Shown here piece after piece: positions 25,132 to 38,353 of a stretch of DNA of 64,000 nucleotides (positions are counted from its first letter, which is position 1; each line of letters begins with the position of its first letter). The stretch comes from Phlebiopsis flavidoalba. Lineage: Eukaryota > Basidiomycota > Agaricomycetes > Polyporales > Phanerochaetaceae. The DNA lies in the NCBI GenBank assembly GCA_035772785.1, contig JAOCPU010000035.1, forward strand, positions 186,001 to 250,000, given 5' to 3'. Under the pieces are notes generated by a model, which worked only from the letters and a program-made list of their open reading frames with translations, searched no databases and was not told where the DNA came from. Both the position numbers and the translations under genes were made by a program.

Positions 25132-25487
25132 TGGAATGATTTGGGTGGGTACGGAGTGCGAGGGGTGCCGCGAACGGGGGAGGAGAGTTGGACGTTGGGG
25201 GGAAAGTGAAGAGTCGCCGCGACGCGCACAGCGGCCTTTAAGTAGTCGACGCGTGACAGAGACCTCGTTGATCGCATCACGTCGGACGCCTGTCTCGGAC
25301 GCGTTCGCGTCGTGACTCGCTTGTTTATCGTGATCACTTTCCCACCCTCTGGGCGTCCGCGCCATATAAATACTCCAGCCTCCGTCTTCGTCTCGAGCAC
25401 ATCCTTGCCATCACCCTCAAACGTTAGGCGCAGCCTCTCTCTCTCTCTTCGCTACCACCACCACCCACTCAATCGACACTCATCACA
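25132..25487. promoter_or_regulatory. Bidirectional H2B/H2A promoter
   Basis: A 356-bp spacer separates the divergent histone start codons. A TATA box (TATAAAT, 25365-25371) lies about 120 bp before the H2A ATG. A TTTAA patch at 25237-25241 is the nearest TATA-like site toward H2B. Head-to-head H2A/H2B pairs are common in fungi and permit coordinated S-phase expression. Confidence 0.8.
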
Positions 25488-26092
25488 ATGTCTGGCAAGG
25501 CGGCAGCGGCAAGTCTAAGTCTGGCAAGGCCACCACTGAGGGCGCCGCAAGTCTCAATCGCGATCGGCCAAGGCCCCCCCCCCCTGGTCTTCAGTTCCCC
25601 GTCGGACGTGTTCACCGTCTGTTGAAGGGGGCAACTGCAACGCTCAGCGTGTTGGAGCTGGTGCACCAGGTATTGCGCTCGAGTTTGGCGCAGTCCTCTC
25701 AGTTATCTCACGCGTCCCCTAGTGTACCTCGCTGCCGTTCTGGAGTTACCTCGCTGCTGAAATTCTCGAGCTCGAGCTCGCTGGTAACGCGGCTCGTGAT
25801 AACAAGAAGCAGCGTATTGTTCCTCGTCACCTTCAGCTCGCTATCCGGAACGATGAGGAGTAAGCCGTTTCACATAGCGTCAAGCGCGGATTTTGTCTGA
25901 CAGTATTAACAGGCTGAACAAGCTCCTTGGTGACGTTGTCATCTCGCGCAAGGTGGTGTCGTCCCTCACATTGACCCTGCAGTAAGTCACTCGCTCGCCT
26001 CAGGTCTGATCTGTTATTTCACTAATCCTCTTTGCTAGCTCTTGCCAAGCAAGACCTCGAAGGCCAAGAAGGACGATGCTGGCGAGGTTTAA
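25488..26092 (+). CDS. Histone H2A
   Basis: Core histone H2A. It starts at 25488 (MSGK, with a [14 protein letters not shown] tail after one frame repair) and continues with [96 protein letters not shown] and a short acidic end, with stop at 26090-26092. Introns are at 25670-25722 (53 nt), 25860-25912 (53 nt) and 25982-26038 (57 nt). Frame breaks occur after MSGK, after the tail, near LLKRGNYAQR, at LEYLAA (one extra T) and at VISQGG. A six-base tandem unit at 25765-25780 adds an in-frame Glu-Leu to AEILEL. All breaks are single-base apart from that, and the protein is otherwise near canonical. Confidence 0.95.
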
Positions 26093-26821
26093 GTTATCTA
26101 CTCTGGGTCTGTCTGCTGTCTACCTATTGGATTCGTATTATCTTTCTACTGTATCATTACGTTTGTACCAACATCTATACTTTAGCCTCCGCCCGTTGTT
26201 TGTAGCGGTGCTTTATATCGAGTTCTACTCAGTATCGGTGTGAAGCGGTCTGAATACTAGTGTCATGGTGTGACGCAGCTCTGGAGTTTTAGAGAGCCTC
26301 CCGTCATAGAAGACTTTAATGCTAGCACAAATAGCTGAAACGAAGGCATGGCCGGTAGGCATTCGACGCCGTATGCTGACGTATGTTGGTAACAGCGCGT
26401 AGCGGCGTTAGGTCTGGTGTTTTTAATTATGGGTAGAAAACCTTGATGATATGCTAAAGGAATGTCGAACGTAAAGTCGTTCATTGGTTTATGGTCATGT
26501 ACCCAATAATCAATGTCGCCTGGTCTAAAGCAAGGTGGACTATCAACCTTCAAGCTTCAAAGCTTCAACTTGAAAGTTTCACGTAAAAGTAGTTTGTCGA
26601 AACTTTGGTAATCGTACTCTGGGGTCAAATGTGTATCATTTGCTGACTTTGTCGGTGATGACATGGGGATCGTGGGCTGCAGCCTGAGAGCCAAGCTCAC
26701 TTTCGAGGATTCCCCACCTCGGTCTCCGCAAGCGCTGACTGATGTCCTTACGCACTCACTATGACACACCGTATGACGCACCCATTAAATAGCGACCTGC
26801 AATCCCTCTCCTCGGTTGTTT
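26093..26821. other. Intergenic: H2A 3' region and upstream of the quinone reductase gene
   Basis: No gene is recognised. Minus-strand frames of 96 and 74 residues lack motifs. A TATA-like TTAAATAG at about 26784-26791 lies roughly 35 bp before the ATG chosen for the next gene. Confidence 0.4.
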
Positions 26822-28241
26822 ATGTCCATCGTCTCCCTCCGTCTGGCTCTCAGACACATTCAAAGCCTCTACGAAGCAGTATCTTTCTAGCTAGGGCAAA
26901 TATGAGCTCCGGTAGTGCACTTCCCCACCAAGTCGAACCCTCGACCAAGTCCCCACCAGCAATATTCGGACATTGGCAAGATGAAGACCGAAGCGGACGG
27001 CTCATTCAAGAGGAAAGCCTCTACGTTCAGGGACTTCATCACTCAGGATGGGGAGTTTACCCCTGAGAAAGGCGAGTGAACGACGCGTTCCAAGTTGCGA
27101 GGCGCTGCTGAACATCCCGTAGGACGCTACCATCTCTATGTTTCGTACGCTTGCCGTACGTAGTCCGAAATGGAAATGCTATTGCTGTCTAATTGGTTCA
27201 TAGCATGGGCGAACGCGTACTCTCATTGTGAGACTACTCAAGGGTCTCGAAGAGGTTCATCTGTACGTTCACTGAGCCCCATTTTGCGTCGATATGGTCT
27301 ATTCACAGCTTGCCCAGCCGTGTCTGTCGTGTCTCCTCGTATGGGAACAGATGGATGGCCATTTGCCAACGCCGATCCATTCCCCGCTGCGGACGTCACC
27401 GACCCCCTGAATAACGCAGAGCACGTCAAGGGACATCTACCTCAAAGTGCAGCCCAACTACGAGGGTCGTTTTCACGGTACCCATTCTTTGGGACAAGAA
27501 GAAGCAGACCATTGTGAACAACGAGAGCTCTGAGATCATCCGTATGCTCAAACACCGAGTTCAAACCCTCATTTGCCGAAGTGACAAGCCGACCTCGACC
27601 TCTACCCTGAGGGGGCCCTTCGCAAAGAGATCGATGAGGTCACGACTGGGTCTACAATACCGTAAACAGTGAGTACTGCCACATTGCCACTATAATTTGC
27701 GCTGATGAGCCATAGACGGTGTCTACAAGTCCGGCTTTTGCATCTACGCAACCAGGCATACGAAGCAGCCGTCGTTCCGCTGTTCGACTCCACTCGCTCG
27801 ATCGCCCTTGAGAAAGTGTTGACCGGAAAGGACTAACCCTCATCGGCGACCGCCTCACTGAGGCCGGGACGTCCGCCTCTTCGTCACCATTGTATGCCGC
27901 CCTTGCCCCCACTGACTGACGTCTCACACTCACGACAACGACGCTTTGACAGATCCGTTTTTGACCCCGTTTACGTGGGACATTTCAAGTGCAACTGTCC
28001 GCACTATCCGGGACGGGTATCCTGCGATCCATCTGTGGATGCGCAAGCTATACTGGAACTCTTCCTGCGTTCAAGGATACGTGTAACTTTTGACCACATC
28101 AAGACGCATTACTACTGGTCGCACCCGATGTGTATGTCTATCGTGCCACTAATTCGAGAACTCCGTAGCTTACACGGGGTCCAGATCAACCCAACTAGAG
28201 TCGTCCCCAAGGGCCCTGTGCCTCACATTCTTCCTCTGTGA
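26822..28241 (+). CDS. Glutathionyl-hydroquinone reductase (xi-class GST), copy A
   Basis: A xi-class glutathione transferase (Ecm4/PcpF type) that reduces glutathionyl-hydroquinones using a catalytic cysteine. Visible segments, in order, are MKTEADGSFKRKASTFRDF, YHLYVSYAC|PWA (catalytic Cys codon 27152-27154), [70 protein letters not shown] and INPTRVVPKGPVPHILPL, with stop at 28239-28241. The intron at 27156-27203 splits the Cys-Pro pair in phase 1. The preceding intron has a GC donor (AAAG|GCGAGT). The ATG at 26822 opens a basic, Ser/Leu-rich leader (MSIVSLRLALRHIQSLYE) that could be a mitochondrial presequence; the ATG at 26902 is the alternative. Several single-base shifts occur. Convergent with copy B. 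Confidence 0.92.
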
Positions 28242-28476
28242 GATTCTTCAAAATCTTACCACGCATATCAAGGTGTATTATGGAAAGTAGGCATGTTGTA
28301 TTCATATCAACTGTACACTATCGCTTCTGTAACATACGGCAAAGCATATCATCACTGAGCCACAGTACATCTCTTGTTTGCCAATCTTCTGCACGGTTTT
28401 TTGTTGCTATGACTCAACAGAACGACTGGCGGAGACTGGTCACACTCTTGTTATCATTCAAAGCGTACGAACGCCA

Positions 28477-30166
28477 TCATAGTGGGGGGAGAATGTACGG
28501 CTCTGGCCGAGAGGGCATGATCCTATGTGGGTTGATCTAGAACTTATAAATCAGCACGAACCTGCGGCAAGACGTGCTACGGAGACTGACCATAGCCATA
28601 GCCCAGTAGTATCCCGTCCTGATGTGCACAAAGTCACACGTCTCCTTGAATGCAGGGTTACCCCAGTAAAGCTTGCGCAGCCACATGTGTAATGTAAGGG
28701 TACCGTCCTGATAGTGCGCAGATTGCACTTGAAGTGGAGGTAGTACACGGGGTCGAAGCGGATCTAGGCGAAATTGTCAGCAGATTTTGCTGAGAAAATC
28801 AGGCGTGTCTGTACAATAGTCACAAACAGGCGAACATCTGCTTCGGTCAGCTGTTCTCCGACGAGATAAGGTTGATTGGCCAGGATGGCCTCGAGCCGAT
28901 CAAGCGACTTGAACAGAGGAACGACGGCATCTTCGTAAGCTGTTTGGCTTGTCGCAAAAGCCTGCTTTTGTAGACCACCATCTAAAAGCATAGCAATTAA
29001 ATTTGGGCTTTACAAGGAGAAGAGCGCAGGGACGCACTGTTCACGGTCTCGTCAACCCCAAGCATTGATATCGTCGATAGCAGCTCGAAGATGCGAAGGA
29101 TACAAGTCGACAGCCGGTGCCCCTTTGGGAGTAAGGAGTCAAACACTGGAGTTTGAACATGCGAATGATCTCAGAGCTTTCGTTGTTGACACGATCGTTT
29201 GCTTCTGACTGTCGTAGATCATCGGGGAATTGTAAACCTACGAAAGCGCGAGACAGTGTAAATGCTCGAATTACCCCGGAAGGTAGAAGACACACTCACC
29301 GACCAGAATATCCCGGATCGACTTTAAAGGTAAATCATCCTACCCCCCCTTGACGTGGTGTTGGCACCATGGGATTGGGTCAGGCTCTGGCACCAGGAAA
29401 TGGGTCTACATCGCCGAACAGCCCATCCATCCGGACCCATGCGAGGTGACAGGAATAGTGACGGCTAGACGCAGATATGGGTACGCTGAGAAGTCAAGGA
29501 GACTAAATTAGATGCACGCTCACGAATGATATCCTCCAACCCTTTGAGCTTTCCTGACGATGAGAGTCCGGGTAGCCCATGCTGCTGCCGGAGGTTCAGC
29601 CGAGTGCGCGGTACGCGTGGCAAATGTACACTCACTCACGGCATCCATAGGAGGCGTACAAGTGGTATCTCCCTGCAAATGATTGTCTATTTTTCTGTAA
29701 TCATCCGGGGAAATATCTGCAGCTGACCCTTCTCTCTGGCGCAAACTCGCCGCCGTCTTGTATCCAGTTCCGGAACGTCGACGGCTTCCGCGCGAGCGAG
29801 CCGTCTGCTTCGGTCTTCAGCTTGGTGACGTCCGAGCGATCTCTGTGTTCAGCACCTGTTGGAAGACGTCACAACGTTATCGGCATCTTGACCGGATTGA
29901 CATACTCATCGTAACTTCCAGGCCTGAGGCGGTGAGGAAAGGCTGACAAGATCGTCCCCACTACAGTACAAGCTTACCCAAGAACTGCAGTCTTTTTTTA
30001 CCTCAAAGAGAGGAGTCGTAGATGATGATGATTGAGAACACATGTTCGCAGTCGCTGAAAAGAGATGATAGCGGGACGCTCTGATGACGAGCGCGGTGAA
30101 GCCTCGCGCGCCTCGCAGATTGGAGTTAGGTCAAGCGTTGGAATTTGAGGTACGAGGAGAAGTCAT
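28477..30166 (-). CDS. Glutathionyl-hydroquinone reductase (xi-class GST), copy B
   Basis: Paralogue of copy A on the opposite strand. It shows TKLKTEADGSLARKPSTFR, a [10 protein letters not shown] core (Cys codon 29641-29643, intron 29582-29639 splitting Cys-Pro in phase 1), [90 protein letters not shown] and WLRKLYWGNPAFKETCDF. The last exon (INPHRIMPSRPEPYILPPL) follows an intron whose acceptor is near 28539; the stop is at 28477-28479. A TATA-like box near 30251 and the ATG at 30164-30166 suggest an N-terminal exon with an Arg-rich leader (LRGARGFTALVIRASRYHLF). The start is less certain than the rest. Frame shifts are present, notably in the exon after CPWATRT. Confidence 0.88.
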
Positions 30167-30250
30167 ATAGCTAAGGAGGCACCTGATCAAAACTGAAGTA
30201 GATGAGATGGAGCTGGTAGCAGGTTCAGCAGATGTTACCGATGGGAGTGA

Positions 30251-30258
30251 TATATAAA
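30251..30258 (-). promoter_or_regulatory. TATA-like box for copy B reductase
   Basis: On the minus strand the sequence reads TTATATA, about 85 bp upstream of the proposed ATG at 30166. The spacing suits a short 5' untranslated region. This is inference from sequence alone. Confidence 0.4.
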
Positions 30259-30702
30259 TTTGACTTGACCCCTTGGGGTCTTGTAGCCGAGAGTGAGCAT
30301 GATATGAGCAAGCGAAGGTCCGAAGAAGAGGGGGAGCATTATGAGAATCGCGTTGCGTACTGACATTCATCTGCGATTTTATTGGTATCACAGGAGGGAG
30401 AGGTAGCTGTAAGAAAGTAGACCAAGAGTCGAACGCGCGGCAAGGCAACGGCATGTGGATTACGTAATCTATCGTTTGGCGTTAAGATGAGCGCTTCTGA
30501 GCTATATTTCCCTTGGTTTTCCGGTTGGTTTCTTCGTCCATTTCCCAACCTTTCCCTGAAAACCATGGATTGAGGCGTAGTTGACATGTCACTTCCCAAA
30601 TGTTTGAGTGTGCTATATTGAGTATTGTACAGGTGCAACATGTGCTAATTCATTCTGAACGAGCTTTGGAATATCCGTTACCGTACGACTTACTTGGAAC
30701 GA

Positions 30703-32253
30703 TTACAGCGGCAGGATATTAGGAACTGGTCCCATCGGTACGACGCGGTGCGGGTTCAGCTGTGCCAAAAAGTAAGCACATCTAGTTCAGATTAGAGCTG
30801 CGTTACTTACGAAATGCATGTTGTAGTATCCGTCTTTGATGTGCTTGAAATCGGTCGAGTCCTTGAATGCGGCGTTGTTTTCCAGTAGAGCTTGCGCAAC
30901 CACAAGTGAATAGCGGGATAGTCTCCACGGATCGTGCGGAGGTTGCACTTGAAGTATACCATGGTAAGCAACGTCGAAGCGTGAATCTACACACAAGAGC
31001 AATGTGAGTGGGTTATCAGCATTCTCAGACAAGGGACGCGTACAATAGTCACGAAGAGGCGGACGTCGGCTTCGGTCAAGCGATCTCCGATGAGATAGTC
31101 CTTGCCCGTCAAGATTTTCTCCAGTCTATCAAGAGATTCAAAGAGAGGAACCACTGAAGCTTCGTAGGCCTCCTGCGACCGAGCGAAACCGGTCTTGTAC
31201 ACGCCGTCTACGACGATATCAGTCTGGCAAGTCTCTCGGCTTTATAGAAATTCTCACTGTTAACTACGGGGCACTCGGTGTCGTATACCCAGGTGTTTCA
31301 TCGTGTCTATCTCGGCGCGCAGGGGCTCAGGGTAGAGATCCAATTCAGCCTTCTCCTGGGCAGGAACTCGTTGAAGGCGCTGTTGAACATCCGGATGATC
31401 TCCGAGCTTTCATTGCTCACGATCGCCTCTTTCTGCTTGTCCCACAACATAGGTACGGTGAAGCTGCGTTCCATCGTAAGCGCGTAAGCATGCATTTTGT
31501 CCCGCGGCTGTATATGTACAACTTACCGACCCGTGTATTCGGGAGCAACCCTCAAGTAGACGTCCTTGAGATAGTTCGCGCCATAGATAGGGTCTACTTG
31601 TGCACTCGGGAAAGGGTCTATGTTCGCAAATGGCCAGCCGTGCTCTGTCATAATAGGCGACACGATTGTTGTCGCTGGGGTTCATGTTGAGATCATAAAA
31701 CCGCAGTAAGGGGTGGCGCATGCGACTCACAAATAATGTCTTCTAGCCCTTTTAACTTCCTTACGATGAGAGTACGGGTCGCCCAGGCTATTGGATGTCA
31801 GACAAAATATAGGTAGCGAGTTTCGACGACGTACGACACCCAGTCGACACATAAAGGTGGTATCTCCCTGCGAAACAGTATTAGATCGCGTCCGCGAGGA
31901 GTTAGGCTCTAGAGGCACCTTTCTCTGGCGGGAACTCGCCGCCAGGTTCAATGAAGCTCCTAAATGCTGATGTTGACCTCTTCCACGAGCCATCCGCTTG
32001 CACTTTCATCTTGGCCACATCCGACTGTTGGGTCACATCTCTGTCCGTACTCGCAGTGGTTGATTTATCCTCCTGGCTTTGCTGGAGAGCGGTGTGTTGA
32101 TGGGGCAATGTACTCATTCTGGCTCTTAAGTTGGTTCTGGAGGGCGGTTGTACGCTCGTAAATGGGCGCTGGATTCGCAAGAGATTGCCTTCCTAGGAGG
32201 TAGCGAGTCTTTGCAGCAGGTAGTCGGGAGATGGATATGGACATGGGATCCAT
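30703..32253 (-). CDS. Glutathionyl-hydroquinone reductase (xi-class GST), copy C
   Basis: Third paralogue. It contains [20 protein letters not shown] with [30 protein letters not shown] (Cys codon 31836-31838, intron 31788-31834 at the same phase-1 position), [15 protein letters not shown], a FTVPMLWDK block, [84 protein letters not shown] and a final exon [18 protein letters not shown] (stop TAA 30703-30705). From ATG 32253 a basic leader ([20 protein letters not shown]) precedes an in-frame-after-repair linker, again suggesting an organellar presequence; a cytosolic start near MSTLPHQHT (about 32117) is the alternative. Same strand as copy B, tail of B promoter about 0.5 kb away. Confidence 0.9.
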
Positions 32254-34337
32254 CTTTCTCAGGTTTATAAGGGCGATGCGAGTCCCATTTGTAAGTGGCG
32301 TAATGTACATTGCGTAGACAGAGTTAGCATCAAATGCACGGCCCCTATATCATCAGCATGTGTCAAGCTCAGAGATTCGTTCAGACTTCGATCGTCTGCT
32401 TTGGTATTGACAGTAAGTTGCGCTGCTGTTTTCATAACGTTTACTGCGGGGATACTATCTGAAGTGGATTGTCTGACAACAACCGAGAGAGTTATTCTGG
32501 GCTGAGTATAGTAGCTACGAATGCGAATAGGTACTCAGAAACCAACTTGAATGATCGAGAGAGCACCACACAAGGTTTCCAAAAAACAGGGTCTGACAGA
32601 AAAGTGGTAACTTAGGAATGGTCACAAGTGCACGGTAGTAGACATTGATACAGGAGCTGCAGTACCGTGTTGCGCAAATGCATAGGGCATACTAGGAGCC
32701 TAAAATCAGAGATGCTGCACATCGTTAAGGGATTCGATCTGCCTAACTAAATGATCGTGCTCATCTATCAAAACGCTTTCGTGGGAACATCTTGATCCCA
32801 AAGGAAACTCCTTTCGAAGAGAATCCCATCTCCGCGGTATGCGGACGTCGTTGAAGATGATACATCGCAGGGCGTGGAGCATGGGCAATTGAGAAAGAGA
32901 TGCCGCCTTTTGAGGACAAGCAATCGATCACGACTTTGCCGTAGACCGAGTCACACGAGAGTTCCGGCAATGATATCGTTCACGCGCAAAGTGGGATACA
33001 AATCAAGTGGATGAGAATCGAAGAAGAATGCGGCGATGCACATATATAATCTCATGATGCAGAATTTGATTTGGCTAACCTATCTAAGTGGGAAGGACAT
33101 GCGAAGTAAAGTGCGTTGATAACGGAGAGAAAACGACTGTACTAGTGCACGATCTACGCGACACATCCATTTATTGACACCTAAGGTTGAGAGTGGCCTC
33201 TCCACGAATCAAGCTACAATCAGGGCAACCAAACGTCTTTCCGATTCCCCTGGAGGAATCGGCTAACTTGGCTAATGAGATTCGACTACAATAAACGCCC
33301 ATGGCACCCGTGAGCACAGCGTCACGTGCTCTTTTCAGTGGCTCTCAATAGACGCCCATAGTCTGGGCCTGTGAGCATCGCGTCAGCTGGGAAATGAAAA
33401 TATTAAAATAACAGAATTATCGGGCGCGCCCTGTTGAATGGGGATTCTACGGTCATAAAAACACTAGCTACATACACGAGGTCTCGGGATTTACCCACGA
33501 TTGAATCAGCGGCGGTACTTTCGCCAGCACGGTGCCCTTTCGGGGCGCAGTCCACGTCTTGTTGAGCAGAGCCAGCACATTAGCAAGTACCCTCTTCAGC
33601 CATATCTTTGATCTCAGCCTCAGTATCTAGGACCCAGGGGAATCGGGGTTCGGCGGAGCGACAGTGAAGCAGACTAACCACTAGTTGATGATGTAAGCCT
33701 CATCCCTCGACACAAACGCGCTTGGTCCACGTGACTGAGAGCTAAATCCGGACTTGTGCTCTTAGCGCTCTCCCTGGCACTTCGACCGCGACCGTCGCGC
33801 AAACTTGAAGGATGTAAGTGGGCATGCGAACATTGTGATGTCTAACTGACTCCGTGTGGCCCAATAGAAAATGCTTGACATGATCTACGTAGTCTGCGGC
33901 TATGATGCTAACCTGACCGGGATTTAGTTGCTACATTGAGTCGAGCCTCAGTCGGCTTACTACTAGGCCGCCGTCGCCCGATGTATGAGCATCCCAGCGA
34001 ACACTGCCGGTTCTTCGCGTAGCCTGACCTGGTACGCCTACGCACATATTTCATGTGAATGATACTCACTGCCGTACTACGTAGTATTGAACTCGAGCAA
34101 GTGCAACATCACCTGGCTCTCCCGGCCCGTTCACCAGTTCAACGAACCGCTTCTTGAAGTGAGGTCGTCTATGAGGATGCTCGGCACGAGGGACCAACCG
34201 TTTTCGCTCGTATACTTCTTCATGGCTGGACGGGACCACGGGGGCTCCGTCTATGGCTGAACCATGCCTCCGAGTAGAGCAGACTGCTTAAAACTGCCTG
34301 TTCCGTCTATTGCGTCTCCCCAGAGTCGCTCTCCACC
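32254..34337. other. 2.1 kb without a recognised gene
   Basis: Short minus-strand pieces look weakly protein-like: SFSIAHAPRPAMYHLQRRPH (about 32830-32890), HFKKRFVELVNGPGEPGD with ALARVQYYVV (about 34080-34170), and DEAYIIN near 33690. I cannot name a family, and no intron model holds them together. They may be remnants of an accessory gene or transposon. Two loosely similar direct repeats (around 33293-33330 and 33350-33390, sharing ACGCCCAT...GTGAGCA.CGCGTCA-like text) are also present. Confidence 0.35.
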
Positions 34338-36739
<2,402 letters not shown>

Positions 36740-37201
36740 AATGGGTGGTGATTTCTCGTAAGTGGTCCCCAATCATCATTTGGTAGTTGCATGACTGAGC
36801 AATATTGGGCTTGTAGTGAATTCTCTACGTTACAATCAATGCTTCCAAAAGATAACAGCTACATCTTTTTCTACCATATCAGATCTGAGCGAGAGGAAAT
36901 TCGTTGATTTCGTCCGATTGTTTTTGTCTAATCATCAGAGCACTTTGACTCCCAGTTACGCACGCACCAAATAACCAAATACTACGAGTTCGAAGATTTT
37001 CGGATGCCTTGCCACGCGGACGACGGCCTACGCACAGCCGACCACAGGCCGGGTACGCTAGGTGTGTATGGCTGCATTAATATACTGAGGGGCCACGCCT
37101 ATAAAAACGAGCTCCACGTCCTCGACCGGTCTCCCTGCGTAAAAAGATAAGTCGGTCGTCATGTTCTCCGTCCTCATCACCTCTCCCGCGTGCGCGCCCC
37201 C
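36740..37201. other. Intergenic between convergent genes
   Basis: No conserved gene is seen. An alternative frame of the neighbouring PB1 gene remains open down to about 37070 and ends with an Arg/Gly-rich stretch, so part of this interval may belong to that gene. Confidence 0.4.
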
Positions 37202-37713
37202 TCACTCCTTGTCCTCGAGTTGGTCGTGTAACCCCGCGCGCGTTCCCAGCGAAGGTGGGTTGTGCGAATGGTACATCCGAATCCTCGTCAGAGTCGCCCG
37301 ATGCGCTGGCCGGGCGCTGGGGAGGGGCATGGACGGGGTTGGGATGTTCATCGTCGTGGACGCCTTCTGTCTCCGCGCCGATCTCAGTAGCGGGGGGCGG
37401 TGTTGAGTGTCTCGTATCTTGCCACCTCGCTCCGCCGTACGCGTCGTAGACTTCTGAGCGTGAGTCGCTGTCCTCATCTCAGTCTCTAAGAGGCGTGTAG
37501 CTTCGTAATATTCCTGGAGCTCCTCTTCAGAGCTAACGAGTATCTCGCTTCGTTTTCTCTATCCATGTAAGAAAAACACATAAATCGTCCCTTTGAATGT
37601 CGTAAAGGTTTGACAGCCTCATAGTGACCTCATCCCATGAGGGTTGCGCGGAGGTGAAGACGAGACGACGCGTAAAGTTGTCGAGAGCGTTTGAAAACCT
37701 TGATGATGGGCAT
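37202..37713 (-). CDS. PB1-domain protein, divergent copy 1
   Basis: From the ATG complementary to 37711-37713 (MPIIKVF), the frame-repaired sequence gives LDNFTRRLVFTSAQPSWDEV, a short linker, RDDLCVFLTYMDRENDEI and LVSSEEELQEYYEATRLLE. This matches, position by position, the PB1 domains at 41553 and 48045: basic TRRL near the start, an acidic cluster, then SS..EL.(D/E)(F/Y)YEA. PB1 domains mediate head-to-tail oligomerisation of scaffold proteins. The remainder is Ser/Pro/Arg-rich; the 3' end is uncertain (stop at 37202 in one frame, about 37075 in another). No ZZ finger or NBR1-type domain follows. Clearly older or more diverged than the other two copies. Confidence 0.6.
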
Positions 37714-38353
37714 CTGTTTTGGGAAAATGTAAACGTAGTTTTTCGGTAGCATCGTTATATGTGTCGTACCTCTGAGCAACTGGCTGTATGATCCGGAGGG
37801 GATGGTAGAGGCGAGGAGATAGCAGAAGGGACAAAGACGTTGGTAAACGCGTTCAACATAGGGCCCCCATTCAACAAGCTTTAGAGTTTGATTGTTGGGG
37901 AAGAGATTTTCTGATCGATGTCGTCAAAATAAACGATCTCTGAAATATATGTTAAAAATACGGTACTTCTGGTCGATGGTGGTCGTGCGACGTGTAAAAG
38001 AGTGTGGCAGACATTCAAGATCAAAATGATAGGTAGTCTCTGCCGTCGCAAAACCTCATGATTTTCATCATGTCCCGATTCTCGCAATGGAGCCTCTTCC
38101 TTGAAGACCCCAAGCAATGGGCTTTGAGTGCGACTACCTACTGATGGGGGTTGCCTCGGCCGCACAAATGCAGGGCTTCGAAGTCTGCGCCACAAGGAAG
38201 CCAGGTTCACCACCACGAAGCATAGACTATCTGGCTTCCACGACACATATTTGGTAGTTTCAACATGGGTCTCTACTGGATGAAGTACGAGTGCTCCTGT
38301 GGCTCCGGATGTAAGCGTCGCTACCTTAAGGGTTCTTCGCATATTTCGTTGGC
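37714..38353. other. Intergenic with one minus-strand frame of unknown status
   Basis: A 153-residue minus-strand frame (37881-38342) has no recognisable motif. It may be chance or part of an unrecognised small gene. The rest is probably the PB1 copy 1 promoter and the 3' region of the F-box gene. Confidence 0.3.

Noticed and set aside
24518..26092. H2A/H2B as true pseudogenes
   Set aside because: All splice sites, the promoter arrangement and nearly all residues are intact, and similar one-base breaks affect unrelated genes across the window.
28477..28560. Quinone reductase copy B lacking its C terminus
   Set aside because: The missing end (INPHRIMPSRPEPYILPPL) is found in a further exon after an intron, so the gene is complete.
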